A stretch of 64,000 nucleotides of DNA, taken from positions 72,096 to 136,095 of the forward strand of contig JAFSDL010000013.1 in assembly GCA_017436285.1 (NCBI GenBank), in the 5' to 3' direction. Below are positions 18,435 to 26,201 of the stretch, piece by piece (position 1 is the first letter of the stretch; every line of letters begins with the position of its first letter). Below the pieces are notes generated by a model that ran no database searches, had not been told where the DNA came from, and saw only the letters and a list, made by a program, of their open reading frames with translations. A program made the translations under genes and the position numbers. The DNA is from Clostridia bacterium. GTDB lineage: Bacteria > Bacillota > Clostridia > Oscillospirales > Acutalibacteraceae.

Positions 18435-18983
18435 ATGAATAATAATTTAATCACATTAGGCAAGAGAGAAAATGCGGTGTTTATTCTCACACCCTTATAT
18501 TTGGTTTTGTTTTATTTTTTCAGGCAGTTTTATCTGATGGATGAAATCGGATTCGGGTTGCTTTTAAGGATTGCTTATTTGATTGCATTTATAACAGCAA
18601 TTGTTGCCGTTTTGCGTTTTTTCCGTAGAATTATTTTGCCATCTAAAATACTCGAATATGATGGAATGCATTTATATATTAACAGAGGAATTAAAGGTAC
18701 TCAGATGATTCCCTGGAGTGATGTGAAAAGTGTTGATAATCTTCAGGTTCATGGCAGTGTTGATGCTTTTATAGATGCTATAAGAAGAGTAACAAGTATT
18801 GGTGAATTTACGGGGATTTTGTCTGCTGCCTGGGATTTGTCTGCAACAGGTGTTATAGTTATCAACTGCAAAGGTGAACTGGTAAGAGTTCACGGCATAA
18901 AAAACGCAAGAGAAGTGAGAAACGAACTTCATAAAATCATTTCTTCCAAAAGAAGAAGCATTGAAAAGGGATTCAGGGTGTAA
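18435..18983 (+). CDS. Membrane protein with PH-like C-terminal domain
   Basis: A 182-residue protein with two N-terminal helices (FILTPLYLVLFYFF and LLLRIAYLIAFITAIVAVL) and a soluble C-terminal domain. The order LEYDGMHLYINRG, MIPWSDVKSV, TGVIVINCKGELVRVHGI recalls bacterial PH-like domains behind paired helices. Function unknown. The ATG at 18435 has AGAGGTG six bases upstream; a GTG at 18426 would sit on the ribosome site. The next gene starts 5 bases after its stop, so the two are co-transcribed. Confidence 0.7.
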   Translation: MNNNLITLGKRENAVFILTPLYLVLFYFFRQFYLMDEIGFGLLLRIAYLIAFITAIVAVLRFFRRIILPSKILEYDGMHLYINRGIKGTQMIPWSDVKSVDNLQVHGSVDAFIDAIRRVTSIGEFTGILSAAWDLSATGVIVINCKGELVRVHGIKNAREVRNELHKIISSKRRSIEKGFRV

Positions 18984-18987
18984 GAAT

Positions 18988-19602
18988 ATGAAGCTATATA
19001 TCATCCGTCACGGAGAAACCTTTGGTAATCTTAATGGTGACGGCTTTTCCGAAACTAATTTGACACCAAAGGGCGAAAGGCAGATTGAGCTTTTAGGTGA
19101 AAGATTCAAAGAAGAAAGTATTGATAAATTCTATGTAAGCCCTTTGGTAAGGGCGGTAAAAACTGCAAATGCAGTGAGAAAATATCATAAAAATACACCG
19201 ATTATTATTGATTCTCTTCTTCTTGAAAAAGGCACAGAGCCTCATTACATAGGTCTTGCCGATGAAGAAATAAAAAAGCTTTGCCCTGATGCCCAAATCA
19301 ATCGTCGGACTCCTTTGGGAGAGGAAAACGATGAAAAAGCATATAACAGAGCAAAGGAAATAATAGAAAAAATCAAAGCCGAAAACGACTTTGAAAGCAC
19401 AATTGTTATAATCGCTCACGGAACCTTTAACAGTTATCTTGTCCTCGCCGCTTTGGATTTTCCATTTAAAGAAAATTTCAACTTTTCCCATGTAAACACA
19501 GGTGTTTCGTTAGTTCAGACTATTAAAGAAAATGATGTTATTAAAACAAAGCTGAAATTTCTTAACGATTATTCACATCTTGATGAATTACCGCAAACCT
19601 AA
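18988..19602 (+). CDS. Histidine phosphatase (phosphoglycerate-mutase-like)
   Basis: A 204-residue protein of the histidine phosphatase superfamily. The catalytic LYIIRHGETFGN is at the N-terminus, the second conserved Arg and Glu follow (VSPLVRAVKTA; LLEKGTEP) and the second catalytic His is in IIAHGTFNS. Substrates in this family vary widely (alpha-ribazole phosphate, phosphosugars, nucleotides), so no specific reaction is claimed. It follows the PH-like membrane gene closely. A long hairpin is found just after the stop. Confidence 0.88.
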   Translation: MKLYIIRHGETFGNLNGDGFSETNLTPKGERQIELLGERFKEESIDKFYVSPLVRAVKTANAVRKYHKNTPIIIDSLLLEKGTEPHYIGLADEEIKKLCPDAQINRRTPLGEENDEKAYNRAKEIIEKIKAENDFESTIVIIAHGTFNSYLVLAALDFPFKENFNFSHVNTGVSLVQTIKENDVIKTKLKFLNDYSHLDELPQT

Positions 19603-19633
19603 AAATGAGAAGCTAATGAATTTAGATGCAGAA

Positions 19634-19689
19634 TGTGTTTTATTACCCCGAAGGTGTATATAGATACTCCGAGTGGGTAAGAAAACACA
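19634..19689 (+). terminator. Long imperfect hairpin after the phosphatase gene
   Basis: Arms TGTGTTTTATTACCC and GGGTAAGAAAACACA pair with one mismatch; the inner part also folds (CCGAAGGTGTAT / ATACTCCGAG). There is no clear U-run, so it may be a structured 3' end rather than a classical terminator. Confidence 0.5.
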
Positions 19690-19694
19690 AAAAA

Positions 19695-19733
19695 AAGAAG
19701 AGTAGACTTTTGATTGTCTGCTCTTCTTTTTGT
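19695..19733. terminator. Terminator for rnpB
   Basis: A 13-bp stem (AAGAAGAGTAGAC with GTCTGCTCTTCTT, one G-U pair) and T-runs on both sides. It stops rnpB from the right and may also stop the phosphatase transcript. Confidence 0.85.
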
Positions 19734-19751
19734 TCTGCGCTAAATTAATAG

Positions 19752-20099
19752 CTTATCGGTAAAACTGTAAGCCGGGTTCTGTCGTTTAAGGCAATCATCT
19801 ATCTACGCCATTTGTTGCCAAATGGCTCTAGCCACCCTTCGGGGTTGCGAATAAAATTCGCTGCACGGCGCACCCCAGTCGGTGTTGCATCGGGTAGGGT
19901 TTACATGGCCATAATGTCTCCACTATGCCGGTGAGCTCTTACCTCGCCTTTCCACCCTTACCGAATAAGTTCGGCGGTATATCTCTGTTGCACTTTCCCT
20001 AAGGTTACCCTCGGCTGCCGTTAGCAGTTACCCTGCCGTGAGATGCCCGGACTTTCCTCGTCTACGATAAATCGCATCCGCGATTGCCCATTTTACCGA
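19752..20099 (-). ncRNA. rnpB: RNase P RNA
   Basis: The RNA subunit of RNase P, which matures tRNA 5' ends. On the minus strand the conserved GAGGAAAGTCCGGGC core, CAGGGTAACTGCTAACGG, CCGAGGGTAACC and the 3' ACAGAACCCGGCTTACAG are all present. Helix P1 can form between CGGTAAAA near 20098 and TTTTACCG near 19757. About 345 bases and organised like class A. A strong promoter lies directly upstream and a terminator about 20 bases downstream. Confidence 0.95.
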
Positions 20100-20104
20100 G
20101 GAAG

Positions 20105-20133
20105 ATTCTACAACAGAATTTTTGTTTAGTCAA
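20105..20133 (-). promoter_or_regulatory. rnpB promoter
   Basis: On the minus strand, TTGACT and TAGAAT are separated by 17 bases. The predicted start, about 6-7 bases on, coincides with the P1 helix of the RNA. Confidence 0.85.
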
Positions 20134-20164
20134 GTGGAAATATTTAGTGTGAAGAAAAATTAAG

Positions 20165-20243
20165 AATTCCAAATTAGAAATCGAGAGTGTTTTTACGAGC
20201 CACCAGTCGCCGGCTACCAGCAATAGGGTCTGCGACGCAATTA
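20165..20243. repeat. Dispersed CCAGTCGCC tandem plus GGGTCTGCGACGC module
   Basis: Holds CCACCAGTCGCCGGCTACCAGC followed by GGGTCTGCGACGCAATTATA, a near-copy of the unit repeated at 54545-54718. The 20134-20540 gap carries only repeats. Confidence 0.75.
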
Positions 20244-20264
20244 TAAAAATGTACTATCATAGTT

Positions 20265-20364
20265 CGTTGTGTGGTATAGGCGAGCCTATACCTTACGGTT
20301 ATGACACTATACGTATCACTTAAACCATTACATCCGTAAGGCACTGGCTTGCCTGTGCCACAGA
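20265..20364. repeat. Inverted pair of GTGGTAYAGGCRAGCC palindromes
   Basis: Left: TTGTGTGGTATAGGCGAGCC then TATACCTTACGG. Right, inverted: CCGTAAGGCACTGGCTTGCC then TGTGCCACA. A third copy stands alone at 44178-44212. Confidence 0.75.
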
Positions 20365-20467
20365 ATATATATAGTTATCAGCTTGCAGAATTGAAACATA
20401 AGGTTTATTCTTCTTTATTTGTTAGAACAGATTTGAAAATATTTATAACGAGTTAGTTTTTGTTTTG

Positions 20468-20514
20468 AAAATTAGCAACTGGAGGCTGGCGACTGGAAAC
20501 TGGTGGCTAACGAC
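20468..20514. repeat. CTGGCGACTGG low-complexity tandem
   Basis: Degenerate units of the form AACTGGAGGCTGGCGACTGG, the reverse complement of the CCAGTCGCC motif, lying just upstream of the NUDIX promoter. Compare 44299-44338. Confidence 0.7.
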
Positions 20515-20544
20515 TGTTTTTGCTTTGTTTTCGACAAATTGCGG

Positions 20545-20573
20545 TTGCAAGTGATAAAAAAATATAGTACAAT
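20545..20573 (+). promoter_or_regulatory. Promoter for NUDIX gene
   Basis: TTGCAA and TACAAT with a 17-base spacer, 45 bases before the start codon at 20618. Confidence 0.75.
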
Positions 20574-20617
20574 GTATATGTATAACTATGCAAAAAACTT
20601 GTTAAGAGGTAGTAATT

Positions 20618-21169
20618 ATGAAGCTTGAAGAAAAGAAAATTTCTTCCGAAGAAATTTTTGACGGAGTTGCAATTCATCTTTTCAGAGATGAAATTCTTCT
20701 TCCAAACGGCAATAAGGGTGTTCGTGAGGTTATCCGCCACCCCGGTGCAGTATGCGTTCTGCCCATAACTGAGGATGGTCAGGTTGTTTTTGTTAATCAG
20801 TTCAGATATGCTCTCAATAAGGTTACCTTAGAGGTTCCTGCAGGCAAGCTTGAAAAGGGGGAGGACCCTATGGAAGCCGCTCTTCGTGAGCTTTCTGAGG
20901 AAACAGGGCTTACTGCAAACAATATTTTTTCAATCGGTGATTTATATACCACTCCCGCACTTATTGACGAGGTAATCCATATGTATATTGCAACAGATTT
21001 TATTCAGGGTGAACAGCATCTTGATGAGGATGAGTTTGTGAACACACTTAAAATGCCCTTAAGTCAGGCAGTCCGAATGGTTATGAACGGTGAAATCAAG
21101 GATTCCAAAACCCAGACAATAATTCTTAAGGCAGATAAATATTTTGAAAGGCAGGGTGGCAATAAATGA
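20618..21169 (+). CDS. NUDIX hydrolase, ADP-ribose pyrophosphatase type
   Basis: A 183-residue NUDIX protein. The NUDIX box GX5EX7REUXEEXGU is intact (GKLEKGEDPMEAALRELSEETGL, about residues 76-98), giving the Mg2+-binding helix. The N-terminal beta-rich domain, VCVLPITEDGQVVFVNQFR and the DEVIHMYIATDF segment match ADP-ribose pyrophosphatases (NudF type), which split ADP-ribose to AMP and ribose 5-phosphate. A good promoter lies upstream. Its stop overlaps the start of the secreted FN3 gene (ATGA), so an intracellular housekeeping enzyme and a secreted protein are translationally coupled. Confidence 0.93.
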   Translation: MKLEEKKISSEEIFDGVAIHLFRDEILLPNGNKGVREVIRHPGAVCVLPITEDGQVVFVNQFRYALNKVTLEVPAGKLEKGEDPMEAALRELSEETGLTANNIFSIGDLYTTPALIDEVIHMYIATDFIQGEQHLDEDEFVNTLKMPLSQAVRMVMNGEIKDSKTQTIILKADKYFERQGGNK

Positions 21170-22929
21170 AAACTATGAAAAAAGCGTTATCGGTATTTCT
21201 TGCAGTATTTTGCTTGATTTCTGCCTTTTCAGTTACAACCTCAGCGGCAACAAAATATAAATCCTATGAGGGTAAATACGGCTTGATGATTCCCGTTAAA
21301 TCAAACTTTAAAACTCAATGCGAATCATATTCTGTTAAAGAAGATAAAGGCTTGCTTACCTTTAAATTTGACAGTAAGGGTAAAAAGGATAATGTTTATT
21401 ATGGCTTTACTATTTACTCTGATGCAGAAAGGCAGAATATTCTCATAAACAAAAGCGGTGCATTCCCCACTGTTGACAGTACGGGTAGCCTTAACATTGA
21501 TTTTTCAAAGCTCGAAAGCGGAACATACTATGGTCTGACCTTCACATATATTCAGAAGGATGAGGACCTTATTATTGATAAGGATAGCATATATCAGTTC
21601 GATATAAAGCTTAATAAAATTGCTAATGTCACACCGAAAATATACGAGGCTGAGGCACTCTATACAGGTAACTACATTAAGTGGAAAAAGGTCACCTATG
21701 CAGATTTTTACAGGGTTTACAGAAAGCAGGAGGGCACAGATTACCGGATAATTGCAGATGTAAAGGGGCGCGAATATACTGATAAAACTGCAGTAAAGGG
21801 CGAAAAATACACCTACACCATCAGGGCATTTGATGGAAAGTGCTACAGTAAGCAAAACAAAATCGGTGTGGATTTGATTTATCTTGAAGCACCTGTGCTT
21901 AATGCTCCCAAAACACTTGAGGATAATAAAATCCGCATTTCCTGGAAAGAGGTTAAGGGTGCAGAAAAATACAGAATATACAGAAAAACCGCAGACGAGA
22001 AGAAATATACCCGTATTGCAACAGTTGATGCAGATGCTTTAAAATATACCGATAAATCCTCCAAGACTGACGGTGAAAAATATATTTATGCAGTTAAGGC
22101 TGTAAACGGTACAAGCTCAGGTGTTTTATCAAACAAAAAATCAATAACCCTTTTCGGTGTTAAAAAGCCTGCTGCTTATGGTGCGGGTCAGGCTATAAGG
22201 GTTGAGTGGAAAAAGGTTAAAAATGCCATAGGCTATAAGCTTTATAAAAAGAACAGTGAAGACAACTGGGATTTGATTTATTCAGGTGCGGACGAGCTTT
22301 TCTATGTTGATGCAGAGGTTACTCCCGGAAAAGAATATGCTTATTCACTTGTTGTGGAAAAGGAAAATGAAAGCAGCAGCTTTGATACAAAGGGCGTTAC
22401 CGCCCACTGCCTTGCAGAGCCAAAAATCACAACCATAAAGGCAGATGTTGATAACAGCATATTCCTTAAATGGAAAGCAGTTGAGGGTGCAACAAAATAT
22501 AAGATTTACAGAGAATCACCCTTTGAAGAATATAAGCTTGTGGGCACCACCAAAAAAACAAGCTTCTATGATAAAACCGAAAAGGCTAACAACTATTTCT
22601 ACAACTATTATGTAGTAGCAGCCAATGAATATGGCGAGGGCGTTTCAGGTAACAATGTTCGCACATACTTGTATATGAATGCACCTGAATTGGTTTCTGT
22701 TAAGTGGAATGACGGTAATTTGGTTAAATGGAAGCGCGTTGCAGGTGCTACCTCTTATAAGATTTACAGAAGAACACCATCAGGTGATTACAAGGAGATT
22801 GCAGAGGTTGCCGATGTTCTTTCCTACAAGGATAAAACTGCTAAAAAGAGTTCAGAATACTATTACACCGTTACAGCAATGAACGGAAAATATGAGGGCT
22901 CTTATGAAAGCGGAATAAGAGTTAACTGA
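21166..22929 (+). CDS. Secreted protein with five FN3 domains
   Basis: A 587-residue protein with a signal peptide (ALSVFLAVFCLISAFSVTTSA, cleavage probably after A27). A distinct N-terminal domain of about 120 residues follows (YGLMIPVKSNFK to QFDIKLNK), then five fibronectin type III repeats of 80-90 residues, recognisable by W-K-x-V...Y-[KR]-[IVL]-Y-[RK]-[RK] and Y-x-Y-[TA]-V/I-x-A. No LPXTG, SLH or dockerin anchor and no catalytic domain is seen. It is a paralogue of 40380-43340, sharing the N-terminal domain as well as FN3 units. A role as surface or matrix adhesin, or carbohydrate accessory protein, is possible but unproven. Confidence 0.88.
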   Translation: MKTMKKALSVFLAVFCLISAFSVTTSAATKYKSYEGKYGLMIPVKSNFKTQCESYSVKEDKGLLTFKFDSKGKKDNVYYGFTIYSDAERQNILINKSGAFPTVDSTGSLNIDFSKLESGTYYGLTFTYIQKDEDLIIDKDSIYQFDIKLNKIANVTPKIYEAEALYTGNYIKWKKVTYADFYRVYRKQEGTDYRIIADVKGREYTDKTAVKGEKYTYTIRAFDGKCYSKQNKIGVDLIYLEAPVLNAPKTLEDNKIRISWKEVKGAEKYRIYRKTADEKKYTRIATVDADALKYTDKSSKTDGEKYIYAVKAVNGTSSGVLSNKKSITLFGVKKPAAYGAGQAIRVEWKKVKNAIGYKLYKKNSEDNWDLIYSGADELFYVDAEVTPGKEYAYSLVVEKENESSSFDTKGVTAHCLAEPKITTIKADVDNSIFLKWKAVEGATKYKIYRESPFEEYKLVGTTKKTSFYDKTEKANNYFYNYYVVAANEYGEGVSGNNVRTYLYMNAPELVSVKWNDGNLVKWKRVAGATSYKIYRRTPSGDYKEIAEVADVLSYKDKTAKKSSEYYYTVTAMNGKYEGSYESGIRVN

Positions 22930-22935
22930 TAAAAA

Positions 22936-22978
22936 AATATGCCCCGAAGGCTTCATTGAAGTCTTCGGGGTATTAATG
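22936..22978. terminator. Bidirectional terminator
   Basis: Stem CCCCGAAG(G)CTTC...GAAG(T)CTTCGGGG, 22942-22970, with A-run before and T-rich sequence after, between converging genes. Confidence 0.85.
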
Positions 22979-22982
22979 TTAT

Positions 22983-23660
22983 TTATTTAACTCTATCGAG
23001 CATACCCTTTTTATACATAAACAATGCGCCGCCTACGGAAGCAACAATACCTACGAAAAGGAGTGTGCTTGCGCCCATTGAGCCTGAGAAGATAAGAACA
23101 ATTATCATCACAATAATGGGGAAGAAGGAAATTCTCCAATGCTTGATAAAGTAGCCTGCGCCAAGAGCACCGAAAAGTGCAGGAAGAACCTGAGCAAATG
23201 CAGGCTTCAGAAGTGCATTATCTGTAAATGCCTGAAGGAACGGAGCGAAAATAATAACACCGATTGCAAGAATAATTGTTGTCACAATAGATGATGTTGC
23301 AATAGCAATTGTTGAAACAACCTCGCCCTCTTCGGAGTTAGCCTTAACATTTGCGCCCTCCATTGCATTGATAGCACAGGGAAGCTTAAGGTTTGCGATA
23401 TTACCTGTTACGAATGAAAGATATGTACCACCTGCACCGAGCATAGGAGTATAAACAATAACCTCAACAACTGCAACAGTCCAATATGTAGGAATGAGCT
23501 TGAGAAGACCTGCAAGAATTCCGTTTATAGGTGGAAATACATTGAGGTAAAGGCAGATGCCTATGGGGAACATAAGAAGCGCACAAAGTGCGGTTATAGT
23601 TGAAATTCTGCCCCAGGAATGAACTCGGTCAAAATATGTTTTGTTTTTGTTTTTAGCCAT
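22983..23660 (-). CDS. Multi-pass membrane protein paired with DUF5058 protein
   Basis: A 225-residue protein with about six helices. A basic N-terminus (MAKNKNKTYFDRVHSWGR) precedes ITALCALLMFPIGICLYL; later come TYLSFVTGNIANLKLPCAINAM and a GALFGALGAGYF-like glycine-rich helix. The LSFVTGNIANLKLPCA segment looks like a transporter core motif. The start at 23660 follows GGAGGGG, which lies at the end of the upstream DUF5058 gene with only two bases between, so the two are obligately co-expressed. I infer a two-subunit membrane transporter or channel; the substrate is unknown. Confidence 0.78.
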   Translation of the reverse strand: MAKNKNKTYFDRVHSWGRISTITALCALLMFPIGICLYLNVFPPINGILAGLLKLIPTYWTVAVVEVIVYTPMLGAGGTYLSFVTGNIANLKLPCAINAMEGANVKANSEEGEVVSTIAIATSSIVTTIILAIGVIIFAPFLQAFTDNALLKPAFAQVLPALFGALGAGYFIKHWRISFFPIIVMIIVLIFSGSMGASTLLFVGIVASVGGALFMYKKGMLDRVK

Positions 23661-23662
23661 TT

Positions 23663-24496
23663 TTAACCCCTCCATTCAAGCATTGCAATTTCTTCGGGAA
23701 GAATATTGAAGAAAACGATTGCGGCAACCATTGCGATTATCATACCGATTGGCATAACGAATGGCTCTAACCAAGCGAGCTTGAGCTTCTTTGCGAGAAC
23801 CTCAAGTGCAATTGAAACAACAATAGCAACAACAAGTGTGATTATTGAAAGCACGCCTGCACCGTCACCAAAGGTTTCGGGCTTACCTGAGCCGATAATA
23901 GCACGAGCGATAAATGCACCGATAAGACCAATGAAAATAGCGGGAGTTGCGAAATCGTTGATGAATCCGTTGAGACTTCTTTTTTTCTTGCCGTCTGCAG
24001 GAGCATTTTCTGTTGCTTCTGCTTTGGGAGCCTCTTTTTTACCTGCCTGAAGAATTTTCTTATGAAGAGGCTTTGCAAGGAAGGGAAGAATTACGAGAGA
24101 GAAGCAGATACCAAGGGTCATAACCCAGGCAACACCTGCATAAACCTCAGGGTCGGAAACTGCAACTGCCATACCGCCCTCGTGACCAAAGGCTTCCATA
24201 GCTGCTTCTGCTGCGGTTGTTTCGTACATTAAGTTACCGATAACCGAAAGGCGAACCCAGGGGATAACGGGACCCAATGCAGGAACAAGAGCAATAATTG
24301 TTGCAAGAATTGAAAGTGCGGAAGGAATTGTAAAGAGCGCGCTTGAAGTAATAGCATTGCGAAGCTTTGATTTGTCCAAGCCAAGTGTTCTGCCTTGCTT
24401 ATATGCTTTAATAAGGAAGAAAACAGACTGAGCGAGGACAAAAAGGATAACTGCACCTGCTATAAGGTATAACGCGGTTGAATACTTGAAATCCAT
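23663..24496 (-). CDS. DUF5058-family membrane protein
   Basis: A 277-residue protein with about seven to eight helices. LRNAITSSALFTIPSALSI, the VRLSVIGNLMYETTAAEAA segment and EVYAGVAWVMTLGI match what I know as DUF5058. A charged linker (about 165-190, KKEAPKAEATENAP) separates two helical halves. The start at 24496 follows AAAGGTAGTGAT. DUF5058 proteins have no assigned function; the layout (serine/threonine-rich helices near SVIGNLMYE) suggests a transporter. The partner gene starts right after it. Confidence 0.82.
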   Translation of the reverse strand: MDFKYSTALYLIAGAVILFVLAQSVFFLIKAYKQGRTLGLDKSKLRNAITSSALFTIPSALSILATIIALVPALGPVIPWVRLSVIGNLMYETTAAEAAMEAFGHEGGMAVAVSDPEVYAGVAWVMTLGICFSLVILPFLAKPLHKKILQAGKKEAPKAEATENAPADGKKKRSLNGFINDFATPAIFIGLIGAFIARAIIGSGKPETFGDGAGVLSIITLVVAIVVSIALEVLAKKLKLAWLEPFVMPIGMIIAMVAAIVFFNILPEEIAMLEWRG

Positions 24497-24560
24497 ATTT
24501 ATCACTACCTTTTTAAAATATGACACAATTTTAACAGTATATAAATAAAATGTCAATTAA

Positions 24561-25022
24561 TTACAGCTTTTTATTTATACAAATAATGCCATTTTCTGTG
24601 ATATCAATAACACCATAGCACCCGTCACGAAGGCTACCGGGATTGAAATAATAAATGCCGTCCTTGTAGATGCTTTCGGGCTTGTGAGTGTGGCCGAAAA
24701 GAACAATATCACATTTTTCGCTTACTGCTTCAAGAATTAAATCCTCTAATCCGAATTTAACATTTTGCAAATATCCGTGAGTTGCCATTATTTTTTTATT
24801 GCATATTGTTCTGATATCTTTTTCAGGAAGAAATGAGGATAAATCACAATTCCCGCGAACACCGATAAAGGCCTGCTCCTTACCGTAAATGAACTGAGCC
24901 TCTTCAAATTCTCTTGCACCGTCACCTAAGAAATAAACAACCTCTGCGGTTGGCTCCTCTGTAATGGCGGAAAAAAGATTGAAATTGTGCTTGTGTGAAT
25001 CAGAAAGTACGAGTATGCGCAT
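24561..25022 (-). CDS. YfcE/MJ0936-type phosphodiesterase
   Basis: A 153-residue calcineurin-like metallophosphoesterase. All core motifs are visible: ILVLSDSH (D8 and H10), FLGDG, GVRGNCD, MATHGY and LFGHTHKP, which bind two metal ions. Close relatives hydrolyse phosphodiesters; the natural substrate is usually unknown. It lies 64 bases upstream of the DUF5058 start on the same strand and is probably separately initiated or loosely co-transcribed. Confidence 0.92.
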   Translation of the reverse strand: MRILVLSDSHKHNFNLFSAITEEPTAEVVYFLGDGAREFEEAQFIYGKEQAFIGVRGNCDLSSFLPEKDIRTICNKKIMATHGYLQNVKFGLEDLILEAVSEKCDIVLFGHTHKPESIYKDGIYYFNPGSLRDGCYGVIDITENGIICINKKL

Positions 25023-25085
25023 ACATATTCAACCCCTTAATTCAATATATTGTATTAATTATAGTACTATGGGTTGGTGATTTCA

Positions 25086-25325
25086 ATGAGTAATTTGAAT
25101 AATGACAAAATTGATGTAAATGAGCTTATGAAAAAGGCTAAAAGCAGTAAAAATCTTGATACTAACGAGGGCTTGAATGATTTTATAAACAGTAATTTAA
25201 GTCAGGAGCAGGCGAGTGCAGTAAAAAATCTTCTTCAGGATGAGGAGAAAACAAAAGCACTTCTGAACAGTGATGCGGCAAAGGCAATTTTCAATAAATT
25301 TTTCGGAGGAAAAAATAATGGCTGA
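25086..25325 (+). CDS. Small helical protein, gene 1 of coupled trio
   Basis: A 79-residue, Asn/Lys-rich and mostly helical protein (LSQEQASAVKNLLQDEEKTKALLNSD is cut here to LSQEQASAVKNLLQDEEKTK for length), ending in FFGGKNNG. The start is ATG 25086 after GGTGAT; the TTG at 25074 is less convincing. It overlaps the next start by eight bases. No family recognised. Similar small proteins with charged helices occur near sporulation genes in Clostridia, but that link is only a suspicion. Confidence 0.6.
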   Translation: MSNLNNDKIDVNELMKKAKSSKNLDTNEGLNDFINSNLSQEQASAVKNLLQDEEKTKALLNSDAAKAIFNKFFGGKNNG

Positions 25326-25731
25326 TTTTGATTTGAATACCATTTTAAATTCCTTAACCCCTGATGACATTGAAATTTTAAAGCAGACTGCAGCATCGGT
25401 TTTAGGCGGTATGAGCGGTAGAGAACCGCCTAATCAAGAAACTGAAATGAAACAAAGTAAACAAGAACAAAACCAACCTCAGTTAGATGATTTGCTGAAA
25501 AATCTGGGTGGGCTTGGCGGTTTGGGTGGTTTGGGTATGCCCGATTTAAGTCAGCTTTCTGCAATTGTTCCGATTTTACAAGCCTTTAATTCTCATGATG
25601 AACGACTTGATTTTATAAATGCTTTAAAGCCCCTTTTATCAGAAGAAAGGCAGAAAAAGGCGGATGAAGCAACAAAGCTTGTGAAGCTGATGTCTGTTTT
25701 ACCTCTTTTGAGGGAAAGGGGAATAATGTAA
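25318..25731 (+). CDS. Small glycine/leucine-rich protein, gene 2 of coupled trio
   Basis: A 137-residue protein. An N-terminal helix with LNTILNSLTPDDIEILKQTA is followed by a Gln-rich linker, then a striking GGLGGLGGLG run (about residues 62-71), then two amphipathic helices (LSAIVPILQAFNSHDERLDF; KKADEATKLVKLMSVLPLL). The start ATG is preceded by CGGAGG within gene 1. Its stop overlaps the next start by one base (TAATG). No known domain. Confidence 0.65.
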   Translation: MADFDLNTILNSLTPDDIEILKQTAASVLGGMSGREPPNQETEMKQSKQEQNQPQLDDLLKNLGGLGGLGGLGMPDLSQLSAIVPILQAFNSHDERLDFINALKPLLSEERQKKADEATKLVKLMSVLPLLRERGIM

Positions 25732-26192
25732 TGGCAGATTATTCATATCAGGACCTTATGAAAATGCAGAATGATGCAATAAGACGTGCAGAGGATATGC
25801 AAAGAAGAGCTCGTCAAAGTGCAGGGCTTGAGAGAGAACGAGGAGAAAATCAACCTAACATAACTGCAAAAAAAGAAGAACCCCGAAGAGTTCCTATGCC
25901 TAATGATTATTTAGAAAATCTGAAAAAATATGGCTCAACTTCTTCTAACAAAAAAGATAGTGAACAGAGCCCAAAAGAAGAAAGTGGAAGAGAATATAAA
26001 ACAGAATACAAAAAACAACAAAACAATAACCGCCCGAATTTTCAAAACAGTTTTGAAGATAAAATAAAAAGCGTTTTCGGGGATTTGAATATAGATAGTG
26101 ACAAGGCACTTTTGCTATCGCTCATTCTTCTTTTATCAGAAGAAAAGGCAGACGAATTGCTGCTTATGGCTTTGATTTATATGTTAACATAA
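25731..26192 (+). CDS. Small protein with acidic/hydrophobic C-terminal helix, gene 3 of coupled trio
   Basis: A 153-residue protein. An N-terminal charged coiled segment (MKMQNDAIRRAEDMQRRARQ) precedes a long disordered, Gln/Asn/Lys-rich middle (about 35-110) and a C-terminal hydrophobic double helix (DKALLLSLILLLSEEKADEL then LLMALIYMLT). That C-terminus recalls short leucine-rich tails in clostridial sporulation-associated proteins, but I cannot assign it. The three genes overlap end to start and must be made together. Confidence 0.65.
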   Translation: MADYSYQDLMKMQNDAIRRAEDMQRRARQSAGLERERGENQPNITAKKEEPRRVPMPNDYLENLKKYGSTSSNKKDSEQSPKEESGREYKTEYKKQQNNNRPNFQNSFEDKIKSVFGDLNIDSDKALLLSLILLLSEEKADELLLMALIYMLT

Positions 26193-26201
26193 AGTAAAAG
26201 T

